Assembly: GCA_013368325.1 (NCBI GenBank)
Contig: JAACJK010000202.1
Location: forward strand, 1-24,676
From: Ephemerocybe angulata
Taxonomy: Eukaryota > Basidiomycota > Agaricomycetes > Agaricales > Psathyrellaceae
DNA length: 24,676 nt
Direction of reading: 5' to 3'
A program made the position numbers and the translations under genes. The first letter of the stretch is position 1. Each line of letters starts with the position of its first letter. Shown piece by piece: positions 7,833 through 15,854 of the stretch. The notes under the pieces were generated by a model, which made no database searches, was not told where the DNA came from, and saw nothing but the letters and a program-made list of their open reading frames with translations.

Positions 7833-8990
7833 TTATTTTTTTTTTGTAGCTACGTCCATTAAAGTATTTTCTAAAATACCTATTGCCGGAACAATAATTA
7901 AGAACCAGGCAAAATAGAAAGCAGTTGAAATTTGTCCAATAGAAACATAAGGTTCATTAGGATGTTGACTACCAATCCACATTAATATAATAAAATCCAC
8001 TACAAAAAACCAGAAAGCTAATTTCATAGCAGGTCTAAATTGAGCACCTCTTATTCTAGATAAATCAGTAAATGGTAATACTAATAATATTAATAATGAA
8101 CCAAACATAGCCATTACTCCTAATAATTTATTAGGAATACTTCTTAAAATAGCATAATAAGGTAATAAATACCATTCTGGTACTATAGAAGCAGGTGTTA
8201 CCATTGGATCAGCAGGAATATAATTATCTGAGTGACCTAATAAATTAGGATAGAAGAAAACTATGATAGATAAAACTAAGAAAAATGCAAATATAGTCAC
8301 TAAATCTTTAAACATAAAATAAGGATGCATTGCATATCTATCTCCATTTGAAGTTACTCCATTAGGATTTCCTGATCCATGTACATGTAATGCTATTAAA
8401 TGAGCAACAGCTAAAGCAGCTAATAAAAAAGGCAATAGATAATGTAATGAAAAAAATCTATTTAATGTAGCATTAGATACTGAAAATCCACCCCAAATTA
8501 ATTCTACTAAATCTACTCCAAATACTGGTATAGCACTTAATAAATTAGTAATTACTGTAGCACCCCATAATGACATTTGACCATAAGGTAATACATATCC
8601 TAAAAAAGCGATTGCCATCATTAAGATTAATATTATTGTCCCTATTGTCCAAACTAAGATTCTAGGAGATTTATATGAACCATAATACATACCTCTTCCT
8701 ATATGTGCATATACAAATATAAAAAAGAAGGATGCTACATTGGCATGAATATATCTTATTAACCAACCATTATTTACATCTCTCATTATATGTTCTACAC
8801 TATTAAATGCTAAATCTACATTAGGTGTATAATGCATAGCTAAAAATGCCCCAGTTAAAATTTGTATTATTAAACATACTGCTAATAATGATCCAAAATT
8901 CCATAAATAACTTAAATTAGCAGGTTGAGGAGAATCTACTACATAAGAATTAAATATTCTTAATAAAACGTGACTTTTTAATATTCTCAT
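7833..8990 (-). CDS. cob: Apocytochrome b (complex III), left copy
   Basis: Cytochrome b is the diheme membrane subunit of the bc1 complex, carrying electrons between the two quinone sites. Heme ligands are all present: His82 and His96 in the second helix, His183 and His197 in the fourth, the same numbers as in yeast. The Qo motif PEWY is at 271-274. Eight hydrophobic helices and a length of 385 residues fit the family. The ATG start gives the usual N-terminus. The end depends on a run of ten A: this copy stops with TAA after VATKKK, whereas the right copy has eleven A and continues nine residues. No intron is present. The gene is on the same strand as nad1 and downstream of trnH. Confidence 0.98.
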   Translation of the reverse strand: MRILKSHVLLRIFNSYVVDSPQPANLSYLWNFGSLLAVCLIIQILTGAFLAMHYTPNVDLAFNSVEHIMRDVNNGWLIRYIHANVASFFFIFVYAHIGRGMYYGSYKSPRILVWTIGTIILILMMAIAFLGYVLPYGQMSLWGATVITNLLSAIPVFGVDLVELIWGGFSVSNATLNRFFSLHYLLPFLLAALAVAHLIALHVHGSGNPNGVTSNGDRYAMHPYFMFKDLVTIFAFFLVLSIIVFFYPNLLGHSDNYIPADPMVTPASIVPEWYLLPYYAILRSIPNKLLGVMAMFGSLLILLVLPFTDLSRIRGAQFRPAMKLAFWFFVVDFIILMWIGSQHPNEPYVSIGQISTAFYFAWFLIIVPAIGILENTLMDVATKKK

Positions 8991-9414
8991 GAGTTTTGTA
9001 TTTATTTATTCTAGCTCTAGCTTTTATTCTGTCCATTCACTTCACTTTTTTTACTGGCCATTCTAATTTTTTATCACTTTTTTATTTGTTTACTTTTTTA
9101 TCTTTAGATAAAAAAGTGATAGATAAAAAAAGTCAACAAAAAAAAAAATAACCTGGCCATTCTAATTTTTTATTTTTACAAAAAAAATAACTGGTGAGTA
9201 AAAACTAGGTTTATAATTGCTAGCTAATTATCTATTTCCCTTCCTTAAATATCACTTTTTTATATAGATAAAAAAAGTTTTGAAGGAAGAAGGATTAATC
9301 TCTTCTTATCTTAACTTTGGCTTTATAACCCCTTATTAATTTTTTTTTATAAAAAAAGTCAACAAAAGGCAAGGTTAAGGATTATGGGCTAGTATTAAGA
9401 AGTTAATATTTACT
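8991..9414. repeat. 424 bp spacer upstream of cob (left)
   Basis: Contains an AGCTAG-rich patch just before the cob start (about 9011-9020), nested T/A and GGCCAG hairpins at about 9,055-9,195, the near-palindrome ATAATTGCTAGCTAATTAT at 9213-9231, and a hairpin near 9,250-9,280. No coding region is seen. Mirrored at 14,117-14,540. Confidence 0.75.
9213..9231. other. Near-palindrome centred on GCTAGC upstream of cob (left)
   Basis: ATAATTGCTAGCTAATTAT, a 19-base near-perfect dyad about 225 bp before the cob start. It shares its CTAGCT core with the stem-loop before nad1. Possible binding or processing site; function unknown. Confidence 0.4.
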
Positions 9415-9486
9415 AGTAAAATCAGAGGCTCGAACTCTGAACAAAGTCGCCACAAGACTTCATTTTACCAATTAAACTAATTTTAC
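9415..9486 (-). tRNA. trnH(gug): tRNA-His (GUG)
   Basis: Acceptor GTAAAAT/ATTTTAC, anticodon stem AAGTC/GACTT around loop TTGTGGC (anticodon GTG), T arm CAGAG/CTCTG. An A just before position 1 could pair with the T discriminator, in place of the usual G(-1):C73 identity pair. Confidence 0.94.
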
Positions 9487-9804
9487 TAAAATTCCTACTA
9501 ACTATCACCAGTTATTTTTTTTTGTTTTGTAACAAATACAAAAAAAATTAGAATGGCCAGTTATCACTTTTTAATCTGTTTACTATCAGTGATAGATTAA
9601 AATTAGTAAACATCTAAGTCAATACAGATAAAAAAAAGTCAATAATAAGTCTTGTTGGACTTAATTTTTTTTTGTAAAAAAAAAATCAGTCCTAGTAATT
9701 TTTTTGTATTGACTTTTTTTCTTGTTCAGTTATTTTTTTAAAAAAAAAAAATTAGAATGGCCAGTAATTTTTTTCACTTAAAAATTAGCCTTAATTAATA
9801 AAAT
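9487..9804. repeat. 318 bp spacer between trnH and trnQ (left)
   Basis: No gene. Filled with CTGGCCA/AACTG hairpins (about 9,510-9,562 and 9,720-9,765) and T/A hairpins bounded by GTGATA and AGTC. Mirrored at 13,723-14,044. Confidence 0.75.
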
Positions 9805-9877
9805 CTGAGTTGATCAGACTCGAACTGATATAAGCCATTACCAAAAAATGGTGTTTTCCAAATTAAACTACAACTCA
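9805..9877 (-). tRNA. trnQ(uug): tRNA-Gln (UUG), better-formed copy
   Basis: Acceptor TGAGTTG/CAACTCA with discriminator G, as usual for Gln. Anticodon stem CCATT/AATGG around a 7-base loop TTTTGGT, giving anticodon TTG. D arm GTTT/AAAC, T arm ATCAG/CTGAT. The right copy has one T fewer in the loop, which would otherwise suggest Pro(UGG); the 7-base loop here favours Gln. Confidence 0.85.
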
Positions 9878-10114
9878 TTAGCAACAGTTTTGTTTTCTTT
9901 TTAACAGGTAGCCCTGTAGGACTGATTTTTTTATTGACTTTTTTATCTGTTGACTTTTTTATCTTTATCACTTTTTTTTATATAAATAAAAAAAAAGTAA
10001 TAAAAAAGTGATAAACAAATAAAAAAAGTGATAAACAAAAAAAAATAACTGGATTAGTAAGTGATAAAAAAAAAAGTGATAATAGGGATAATTCTTTAAT
10101 TTTTTTTTTTTGTT

Positions 10115-10186
10115 TGCCGAATACTGGAATTGAACCAATATCAAAATCTTACAAGGAATCCGTTTTACCAATTAAACTATATCGGC
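10115..10186 (-). tRNA. trnT(ugu): tRNA-Thr (UGU)
   Basis: Outer acceptor pairs GCCGA/TCGGC are good but the inner two positions do not pair. Anticodon loop CTTGTAA gives TGT, on a stem GATTC/GATTT with a central T-T mismatch. Both arms agree, so these oddities are not arm-specific errors. Confidence 0.85.
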
Positions 10187-10637
10187 TACTGGGCGCTTAT
10201 CATTTCAGCATAATTTTTTTTGTTCTTGCTGGCCATTCTAATTTTTTTTGTATTTGTTCAAAAAAAAATAACTGGTGATACAAAAAAAATAAATGCCATT
10301 TGACTTTTTTTTTTTATTGACTTTTTTTATCACTTTTTTATCTATCACTGATAGCTGGCCAATCTAATTTTTTTGTTTTCACTTTTTTTATCTGTTTACT
10401 TTTTTATTGTTAATAAAAAAGTGATAGATAAAAAAAGTAAACAAAAAAATAACTGCAGATAAAAAAAGTCAAGTAAAATAAATAAACAAAAAAAAAAGTC
10501 AAAGCCCTACTTATTGTTAATAAAAAATTAGTAGCCCAATTATCACTAATTTTTTTTGTTGTCCAATACTTATTACTAAGTTATTTTTTTCTCTTATAAG
10601 AAAAAAAGTAAGTAACCCTTAAGGTTATAATCAGCAT
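10187..10637. repeat. 451 bp spacer between trnT and trnF (left)
   Basis: No gene. Holds a CTGGCCA/AACTG hairpin at 10,229-10,274, a composite of T/A hairpins with nested ends at about 10,330-10,440, and a short hairpin CTCTTATAAGAG near 10,591. Mirrored at 12,892-13,342. Confidence 0.75.
10229..10274. repeat. CTGGCCA...AACTG hairpin element
   Basis: CTGGCCATTCTAA, T run, GTATTTGTTC, A run, TAACTG. Opposite orientation to the copies at 980 and 5958. Confidence 0.9.
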
Positions 10638-10709
10638 TGCCCCGGGAGAGAATTGAACTCCCATATCTATAGCTTCAAAATAGCGCTTTGACCACTAAGC
10701 AACCGAGGC
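10638..10709 (-). tRNA. trnF(gaa): tRNA-Phe (GAA), intact copy
   Basis: Acceptor GCCTCGG/CCGGGGC with discriminator A, anticodon loop TTGAAGC (anticodon GAA), T arm GGGAG/CTCTC. The right copy has one G fewer in the 3' acceptor strand. Confidence 0.94.
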
Positions 10710-10730
10710 TATCGATATTATATTTTAATT

Positions 10731-10802
10731 TGATCCTTATCAGATTTGAACTGATCCCGACTCCTTGAAGGGGAGTTGTACGAACCACTATACTAAAGGA
10801 CC
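10731..10802 (-). tRNA. trnE(uuc): tRNA-Glu (UUC), intact copy
   Basis: Acceptor GGTCCTT/AAGGATC, anticodon stem ACTCC/GGAGT around loop CCTTCAA (anticodon TTC), T arm ATCAG/CTGAT, discriminator A. Variable loop CGGG has four bases; the right copy has only three. It lies 21 bp from trnF, the tightest tRNA pair in the arm. Confidence 0.95.
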
Positions 10803-11039
10803 TATAATATTACTAATTTTTTTTCAGGCTATCACTTACTAATTAATTTTTTTGTATTGTTACAAAAAAATTGATAAGGGTTATCTGCAGTTATTTTTTT
10901 TTGTAACAAATAAAAAAAATTAGAATGGCCAGTATCACTTTTTAACAGTCAACAGATAAAAAAAGTCAACAGATAAAAAAGTAAAAAAAAAAAAAATTAA
11001 GCCCAATAGCTAAGGCTAGTAAATAAAAAAATAAGGTTT

Positions 11040-11112
11040 GTGCGAAATTAGGATTTGAACCTAAAATGAGAGCTCATGAGGCTCTAGTGTTAACCAATTA
11101 CACTATTTCGCA
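11040..11112 (-). tRNA. trnM(cau): tRNA-Met (CAU)
   Basis: Acceptor TGCGAAA/TTTCGCA, D arm GTGT/ACAC, anticodon stem AGAGC/GCTCT around loop CTCATGA (anticodon CAT), T arm TTAGG/CCTAA. Initiator and elongator roles cannot be separated from sequence alone; a CAU anticodon could also mark a modified Ile tRNA. Confidence 0.93.
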
Positions 11113-11357
11113 TATATTTTTATCACTTTTTTTATTTATATAAAAAAAGTCAATATTAATAGAAGGAGGAATGCGGAAAATGGAGGGATTTTTGTTTAAA
11201 TATTTGCTTAATTTTACCGCAGTTATAAAAAAAAAAATAACCCGCATTCCAGTTTTAGTTCTTATTGTTGACTTTTTTTATCTGTTGACTAATTTTAATC
11301 TTTAGATCAAATAAAGATATAAACAGATAAAAAAAAAGTGATAAAAACAAAAAAATT

Positions 11358-11430
11358 AGGCCTTAAGAGGAATCGAACCTATGTAAAAAGTATTAACAGT
11401 ACTTCGCTTTAACCACTCAGCCATAAGACC
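11358..11430 (-). tRNA. trnN(guu): tRNA-Asn (GUU)
   Basis: Acceptor GGTCTTA/TAAGGCC, D arm GCT/AGC, anticodon stem AAGTA/TACTT around loop CTGTTAA (anticodon GTT), T loop TTCGATT. It is the innermost gene of the arm, about 335 bp from the symmetry point. Confidence 0.94.
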
Positions 11431-11693
11431 CTTTTTATATTTACTTTACTAACTTAATTTTTACTAATCAATTTATTATCACTTTTTTATTTATATCTGG
11501 AAAAAAGTCAACAGCTACAAAATTGATAAGGTTTCTTATTTTTTTTTTTTAATTTTTTTGTATTTGTTACAAAAAAAATAACAGCTTAGCCAGTTATCAC
11601 TTTTTAATTGTGACTTTTTATTCTATGATTAAAAAAGATAGATTAAAATATAAAATAAAAAAAAAATATAAAAAAATTGATAATGACTTTTTT
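11431..11693. repeat. Inner 263 bp of the left arm, no gene
   Basis: Palindromic elements, including a GGCC/AACAG hairpin near 11,550-11,600. Indels relative to the right arm become more frequent toward 11,690, for example TTCTATGATT here against TTCTATTGATT in the mirror. Confidence 0.75.
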
Positions 11694-11728
11694 TATTTTT
11701 TAATATATTATTATTTTTATTTTATAAC

Positions 11729-11759
<31 letters not shown>

Positions 11760-11833
11760 TTATGCTGAAATAGTTAAAAAAATAAAAAATTATAATAATT
11801 AAGATTAACTATATAATTAACTACTTATTAACT
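11694..11833. other. Central spacer / symmetry point of the inverted repeat
   Basis: About 140 bp that pair poorly across the centre. A near-continuous A run of about 30 bases (interrupted by one G) spans about 11,728-11,758. Flanking bases still show loose mirror symmetry: TTTTATAAC near 11,720-11,728 against GTTAAAAAA near 11,773. A short piece at 11,757-11,770 (ATTATGCTGAAAT) repeats the sequence just upstream of right-arm trnT. No gene is seen. Because both arms are transcribed outward, this is where a bidirectional promoter, an origin or a hairpin terminus could lie, but no motif proves any of these. Confidence 0.7.
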
Positions 11834-12102
11834 TTAAAAAAAGTCAGTTATCACTTTTTTATATGTTTACTAATTTTAATCTATCACTTTTTTAATCAAT
11901 AGAATAAAAAGTCCACAGATTAAAAAAGTGATAACTGGCTAAGGCCTGTTATTTTTTTGTAACAAATACAAAAAAAATTAAACAAAAAAAAAATAAGAAA
12001 CCTTATCAATTTTGTAGCTGTTGACTTTTTTCCAGATATAAATAAAAAAAGTGATAATAAATTGATTAGTAAAAATTAAGTTAGTAAAGTAAATATAAAA
12101 AG
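11834..12102. repeat. Inner 269 bp of the right arm, no gene
   Basis: Mirror of 11,431-11,693. Repeated TATCAC/GTGATAA hairpins and an element ending in ACTGGCTAAGGCC near 11,940. No open frame or RNA gene is seen. Confidence 0.75.
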
Positions 12103-12175
12103 GGTCTTATGGCTGAGTGGTTAAAGCGAAGTACTGTTAATACTTTTTACATAGGTTCGATTCCTCTTAAGGCCT
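12103..12175 (+). tRNA. trnN(guu): tRNA-Asn (GUU)
   Basis: Same as the left copy: acceptor GGTCTTA/TAAGGCC and anticodon loop CTGTTAA. First gene out from the centre on the right. Confidence 0.94.
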
Positions 12176-12420
12176 AATTTTTTTGTTTTTATCACTTTTT
12201 TTTTATCTGTTTATATCTTTATTTGATCTAAAGATTAAAATTAGTCAACAGATAAAAAAAGTCAACAATAAGAACTAAAACTGGAATGCGGGTTATTTTT
12301 TTTTTATAACTGCGGTAAAATTAAGCAAATATTTAAACAAAAATCCCTCCATTTTCCGCATTCCTCCCTTCTATTAATATTGACTTTTTTTATATAAATA
12401 AAAAAAGTGATAAAAATATA

Positions 12421-12493
12421 TGCGAAATAGTGTAATTGGTTAACACTAGAGCCTCATGAGCTCTCATTTTAGGTTCAAATCCTAATTTCGCAC
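12421..12493 (+). tRNA. trnM(cau): tRNA-Met (CAU)
   Basis: Acceptor TGCGAAA/TTTCGCA and anticodon loop CTCATGA, as in the left copy. The base after the acceptor is C rather than the usual A discriminator. Confidence 0.93.
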
Positions 12494-12727
12494 AAACCTT
12501 ATTTTTTTATTTACTAGCCTTAGCTATTGGGCTTAATTTTTTTTTTTTTACTTTTTTATCTGTTGACTTTTTTATCTGTTGACTGTTAAAAAGTGATACT
12601 GGCCATTCTAATTTTTTTATTTGTTACAAAAAAAAATAACTGCAGATAACCCTTATCAATTTTTTGTAACAATACAAAAAAAATTAATTAGTAAGTGATA
12701 GCCTGAAAAAAAATTAGTAATATTATA

Positions 12728-12798
12728 GGTCCTTTAGTATAGTGGTTCGTACAACTCCCCTTCAAGGAGTCGGATCAGTTCAAATCTGATAAGGATCA
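12728..12798 (+). tRNA. trnE(uuc): tRNA-Glu (UUC), variable loop one base short
   Basis: Acceptor GGTCCTT/AAGGATC and anticodon loop CCTTCAA. Variable loop CGG has three bases against four in the left copy, a G-run difference. Confidence 0.93.
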
Positions 12799-12820
12799 AA
12801 TTAAAAATATAATATCGATA

Positions 12821-12891
12821 GCCTCGGTTGCTTAGTGGTCAAAGCGCTATTTTGAAGCTATAGATATGGGAGTTCAATTCTCTCCCGGGCA
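12821..12891 (+). tRNA. trnF(gaa): tRNA-Phe (GAA), acceptor one base short
   Basis: Anticodon loop TTGAAGC. The 3' acceptor strand reads CCGGGC here against CCGGGGC in the left copy, so one acceptor pair is lost, probably through a G-run error. Confidence 0.92.
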
Positions 12892-13342
12892 ATGCTGATT
12901 ATAACCTTAAGGGTTACTTACTTTTTTTCTTATAAGAGAAAAAAATAACTTAGTAATAAGTATTGGACAACAAAAAAAAATTAGTGATAATTGGGCTACT
13001 AATTTTTATTAACAATAAGTAGGGCTTTGACTTTTTTTTTGTTTATTTATTTTACTTGACTTTTTTTATCTGCAGTTATTTTTTTGTTTACTTTTTTATC
13101 TATCACTTTTTTATTAACAATAAAAAAGTAAACAGATAAAAAAAGTGAAAACAAAAAAATTAGATTGGCCAGCTATCAGTGATAGATAAAAAAAGTGATA
13201 AAAAAAAGTCAATAAAAAAAAAAAAGTCAAATGGCATTTATTTTTTTGTATCACCAGTTATTTTTTTTTGAACAAATACAAAAAAAATTAGAATGGCCAG
13301 CAAGAACAAAAAAAATTATGCTGAAATGATAAGCGCCCAGTA
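12892..13342. repeat. 451 bp spacer between trnF and trnT (right)
   Basis: No gene. T/A hairpins with TTAACAA loops at about 13,095-13,150, then a CTGGCC hairpin at about 13,257-13,302. The bases ATTATGCTGAAAT at 13,314-13,326, just before trnT, recur in the central spacer. Confidence 0.75.
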
Positions 13343-13414
13343 GCCGATATAGTTTAATTGGTAAAACGGATTCCTTGTAAGATTTTGATATTGGTTCAAT
13401 TCCAGTATTCGGCA
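13343..13414 (+). tRNA. trnT(ugu): tRNA-Thr (UGU)
   Basis: Same sequence as the left copy, with anticodon loop CTTGTAA, two unpaired inner acceptor positions and a T-T mismatch in the anticodon stem. Confidence 0.85.
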
Positions 13415-13649
13415 AACAAAAAAAAAAAATTAAAGAATTATCCCTATTATCACTTTTTTTTTATCACTTACTAATCCAGTTATTTTTTTTGTTTATCACT
13501 TTTTTATTTGTTTATCACTTTTTATTACTTTTTTTTATTTATATAAAAAAAAAGTGATAAAGATAAAAAAGTCAACAGATAAAAAAAGTCAATAAAAAAA
13601 ATCAGTCCTACAGGGCTACCTGTTAAAAAGAAAACAAAACTGTTGCTAA

Positions 13650-13722
13650 TGAGTTGTAGTTTAATTTGGAAAAACACCATTTTTGGTAATGGCTTATATC
13701 AGTTCGAGTCTGATCAACTCAG
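13650..13722 (+). tRNA. trnQ(uug): tRNA-Gln (UUG), anticodon loop one base short
   Basis: Acceptor TGAGTTG/CAACTCA, discriminator G. The T run in the anticodon arm has five T against six on the left, leaving a 6-base loop, and the D arm has one extra A. Both are homopolymer differences. Confidence 0.82.
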
Positions 13723-14044
13723 ATTTTATTAATTAAGGCTAATTTTTAAGTGAAAAAAATTACTGGCCATTCTAATTTTTTTTTTTTAAAAAAAATAACT
13801 GAACAAGAAAAAAAAGTCAATACAAAAAAAATTACTAGGACTGATTTTTTTTTACAAAAAAAAAATTAAGTCCAACAAGACTTATTATTGACTTTTTTTT
13901 ATCTGTATTGACTTAGATGTTTACTAATTTTAATCTATCACTGATAGTAAACAGATTAAAAAAGTGATAACTGGCCATTCTAATTTTTTTGTATTTGTTA
14001 CAAAACAAAAAAAAAATAACTGGTGATAGTTAGTAGGAATTTTA
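13723..14044. repeat. 322 bp spacer between trnQ and trnH (right)
   Basis: Mirror of 9487-9804. CTGGCCA/AACTG hairpins and a TATCACTGATAG dyad near 13,936. No gene. Confidence 0.75.
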
Positions 14045-14116
14045 GTAAAATTAGTTTAATTGGTAAAATGAAGTCTTGTGGCGACTTTGTTCAGAGTTCG
14101 AGCCTCTGATTTTACT
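14045..14116 (+). tRNA. trnH(gug): tRNA-His (GUG)
   Basis: Same as the left copy: acceptor GTAAAAT/ATTTTAC, anticodon loop TTGTGGC, A before position 1 and T discriminator. Confidence 0.94.
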
Positions 14117-14299
14117 AGTAAATATTAACTTCTTAATACTAGCCCATAATCCTTAACCTTGCCTTTTGTTGACTTTTTTATAAAAAAAAAATTAATAAGG
14201 GGTTATAAAGCCAAAGTTAAGATAAGAAGAGATTAATCCTTCTTCCTTCAAAACTTTTTTATCTATATAAAAAAAGTGATATTTAAGGAAGGGAAATAG

Positions 14300-14318
14300 A
14301 TAATTAGCTAGCAATTAT
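14300..14318. other. Near-palindrome centred on GCTAGC upstream of cob (right)
   Basis: ATAATTAGCTAGCAATTAT, mirror of 9213-9231. It is unlike the T/A hairpin families and shares AGCTAG with the nad1 leader stem-loop. Confidence 0.4.
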
Positions 14319-14337
14319 AAACCTAGTTTTTACTCAC

Positions 14338-14379
14338 CAGTTATTTTTTTTGTAAAAATAAAAAAATTAGAATGGCCAG
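14338..14379. repeat. CTGGCCA...AACTG hairpin element
   Basis: CAGTTA, T run, GTAAAAATA, A run, TTAGAATGGCCAG. The loop is shorter than in the copy at 980 (AAAATA for ACAAATAC), showing variation within the family. Confidence 0.88.
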
Positions 14380-14540
14380 GTTATTTTTTTTTTGTTGACT
14401 TTTTTATCTATCACTTTTTTATCTAAAGATAAAAAAGTAAACAAATAAAAAAAGTGATAAAAAATTAGAATGGCCAGTAAAAAAAGTGAAGTGAATGGAC
14501 AGAATAAAAGCTAGAGCTAGAATAAATAAATACAAAACTC

Positions 14541-15725
14541 ATGAGAATATTAAAAAGTCACGTTTTATTAAGAATATTTAATTCTTATGTAGTAGATTCT
14601 CCTCAACCTGCTAATTTAAGTTATTTATGGAATTTTGGATCATTATTAGCAGTATGTTTAATAATACAAATTTTAACTGGGGCATTTTTAGCTATGCATT
14701 ATACACCTAATGTAGATTTAGCATTTAATAGTGTAGAACATATAATGAGAGATGTAAATAATGGTTGGTTAATAAGATATATTCATGCCAATGTAGCATC
14801 CTTCTTTTTTATATTTGTATATGCACATATAGGAAGAGGTATGTATTATGGTTCATATAAATCTCCTAGAATCTTAGTTTGGACAATAGGGACAATAATA
14901 TTAATCTTAATGATGGCAATCGCTTTTTTAGGATATGTATTACCTTATGGTCAAATGTCATTATGGGGTGCTACAGTAATTACTAATTTATTAAGTGCTA
15001 TACCAGTATTTGGAGTAGATTTAGTAGAATTAATTTGGGGTGGATTTTCAGTATCTAATGCTACATTAAATAGATTTTTTTCATTACATTATCTATTGCC
15101 TTTTTTATTAGCTGCTTTAGCTGTTGCTCATTTAATAGCATTACATGTACATGGATCAGGAAATCCTAATGGAGTAACTTCAAATGGAGATAGATATGCA
15201 ATGCATCCTTATTTTATGTTTAAAGATTTAGTGACTATATTTGCATTTTTCTTAGTTTTATCTATCATAGTTTTCTTCTATCCTAATTTATTAGGTCACT
15301 CAGATAATTATATTCCTGCTGATCCAATGGTAACACCTGCTTCTATAGTACCAGAATGGTATTTATTACCTTATTATGCTATTTTAAGAAGTATTCCTAA
15401 TAAATTATTAGGAGTAATGGCTATGTTTGGTTCATTATTAATATTATTAGTATTACCATTTACTGATTTATCTAGAATAAGAGGTGCTCAATTTAGACCT
15501 GCTATGAAATTAGCTTTCTGGTTTTTTGTAGTGGATTTTATTATATTAATGTGGATTGGTAGTCAACATCCTAATGAACCTTATGTTTCTATTGGACAAA
15601 TTTCAACTGCTTTCTATTTTGCCTGGTTCTTAATTATTGTTCCGGCAATAGGTATTTTAGAAAATACTTTAATGGACGTAGCTACAAAAAAAAAAATAAA
15701 AAAAGATGATCATGAAAAAAATTAA
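14541..15725 (+). CDS. cob: Apocytochrome b (complex III), right copy
   Basis: Identical in sequence to the left product through VATKKK: His82, His96, His183, His197 and PEWY 271-274 are all present. The A run near the 3' end has eleven A instead of ten, so the frame passes the left copy's TAA and adds nine charged residues (IKKDDHEKN) before stopping. The family ends near residue 385, so the shorter left version is more likely, but neither can be excluded. Transcribed outward, with trnH upstream and the acidic-tail ORF about 130 bp downstream. Confidence 0.97.
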   Translation: MRILKSHVLLRIFNSYVVDSPQPANLSYLWNFGSLLAVCLIIQILTGAFLAMHYTPNVDLAFNSVEHIMRDVNNGWLIRYIHANVASFFFIFVYAHIGRGMYYGSYKSPRILVWTIGTIILILMMAIAFLGYVLPYGQMSLWGATVITNLLSAIPVFGVDLVELIWGGFSVSNATLNRFFSLHYLLPFLLAALAVAHLIALHVHGSGNPNGVTSNGDRYAMHPYFMFKDLVTIFAFFLVLSIIVFFYPNLLGHSDNYIPADPMVTPASIVPEWYLLPYYAILRSIPNKLLGVMAMFGSLLILLVLPFTDLSRIRGAQFRPAMKLAFWFFVVDFIILMWIGSQHPNEPYVSIGQISTAFYFAWFLIIVPAIGILENTLMDVATKKKIKKDDHEKN

Positions 15726-15773
15726 ATTGCTACTAAATCCAGGCTTTAGCCAAATTTTTAAGCCTTTTTTTTA

Positions 15774-15821
15774 CTGGCCTAATTTTTTGTTCGTTTATTT
15801 GAACAAAAAAATAACGGCCTG
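15774..15821. repeat. GGCC-both-ends hairpin between cob and the acidic-tail ORF
   Basis: CTGGCCTAA, T run, GTTCGTTTATTTGAAC, A run, TAACGGCCTG. The loop contains its own GTTC/GAAC dyad. It occupies most of the short gap before the next gene, so it lies in a cob-to-ORF transcript if there is one. Confidence 0.88.
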
Positions 15822-15854
15822 AAAAAAAAATTTGTGTTGATTCAACAAGGATTT

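Larger units (their letters stand above)
1..11693. repeat. Left arm of the giant inverted repeat
   Basis: This arm is the reverse complement of about 11,834-23,556. The pairing is visible gene by gene: cob at 7833-8990 mirrors 14541-15698, nad1 at 4762-5778 mirrors 17759-18773, and rns and all eleven tRNAs also pair. Base 1 pairs with about 23,556, so the window cuts this arm and its true outer end is not seen. Differences between arms are nearly all one-base changes in A or T runs. Agreement falls off close to the centre. Confidence 0.97.
14117..14540. repeat. 424 bp spacer upstream of cob (right)
   Basis: Contains the GCTAGC near-palindrome at 14,300-14,318, a CTGGCCA hairpin at 14,338-14,379, nested T/A hairpins at 14,395-14,465, and GCTAGAGCTAG about 20 bp before the cob ATG. 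No gene is seen. Confidence 0.75.

Noticed and set aside
9968..10171. Short Lys/Phe-rich frame starting in trnT
   Set aside because: It overlaps the tRNA and is made of T/A hairpin sequence.
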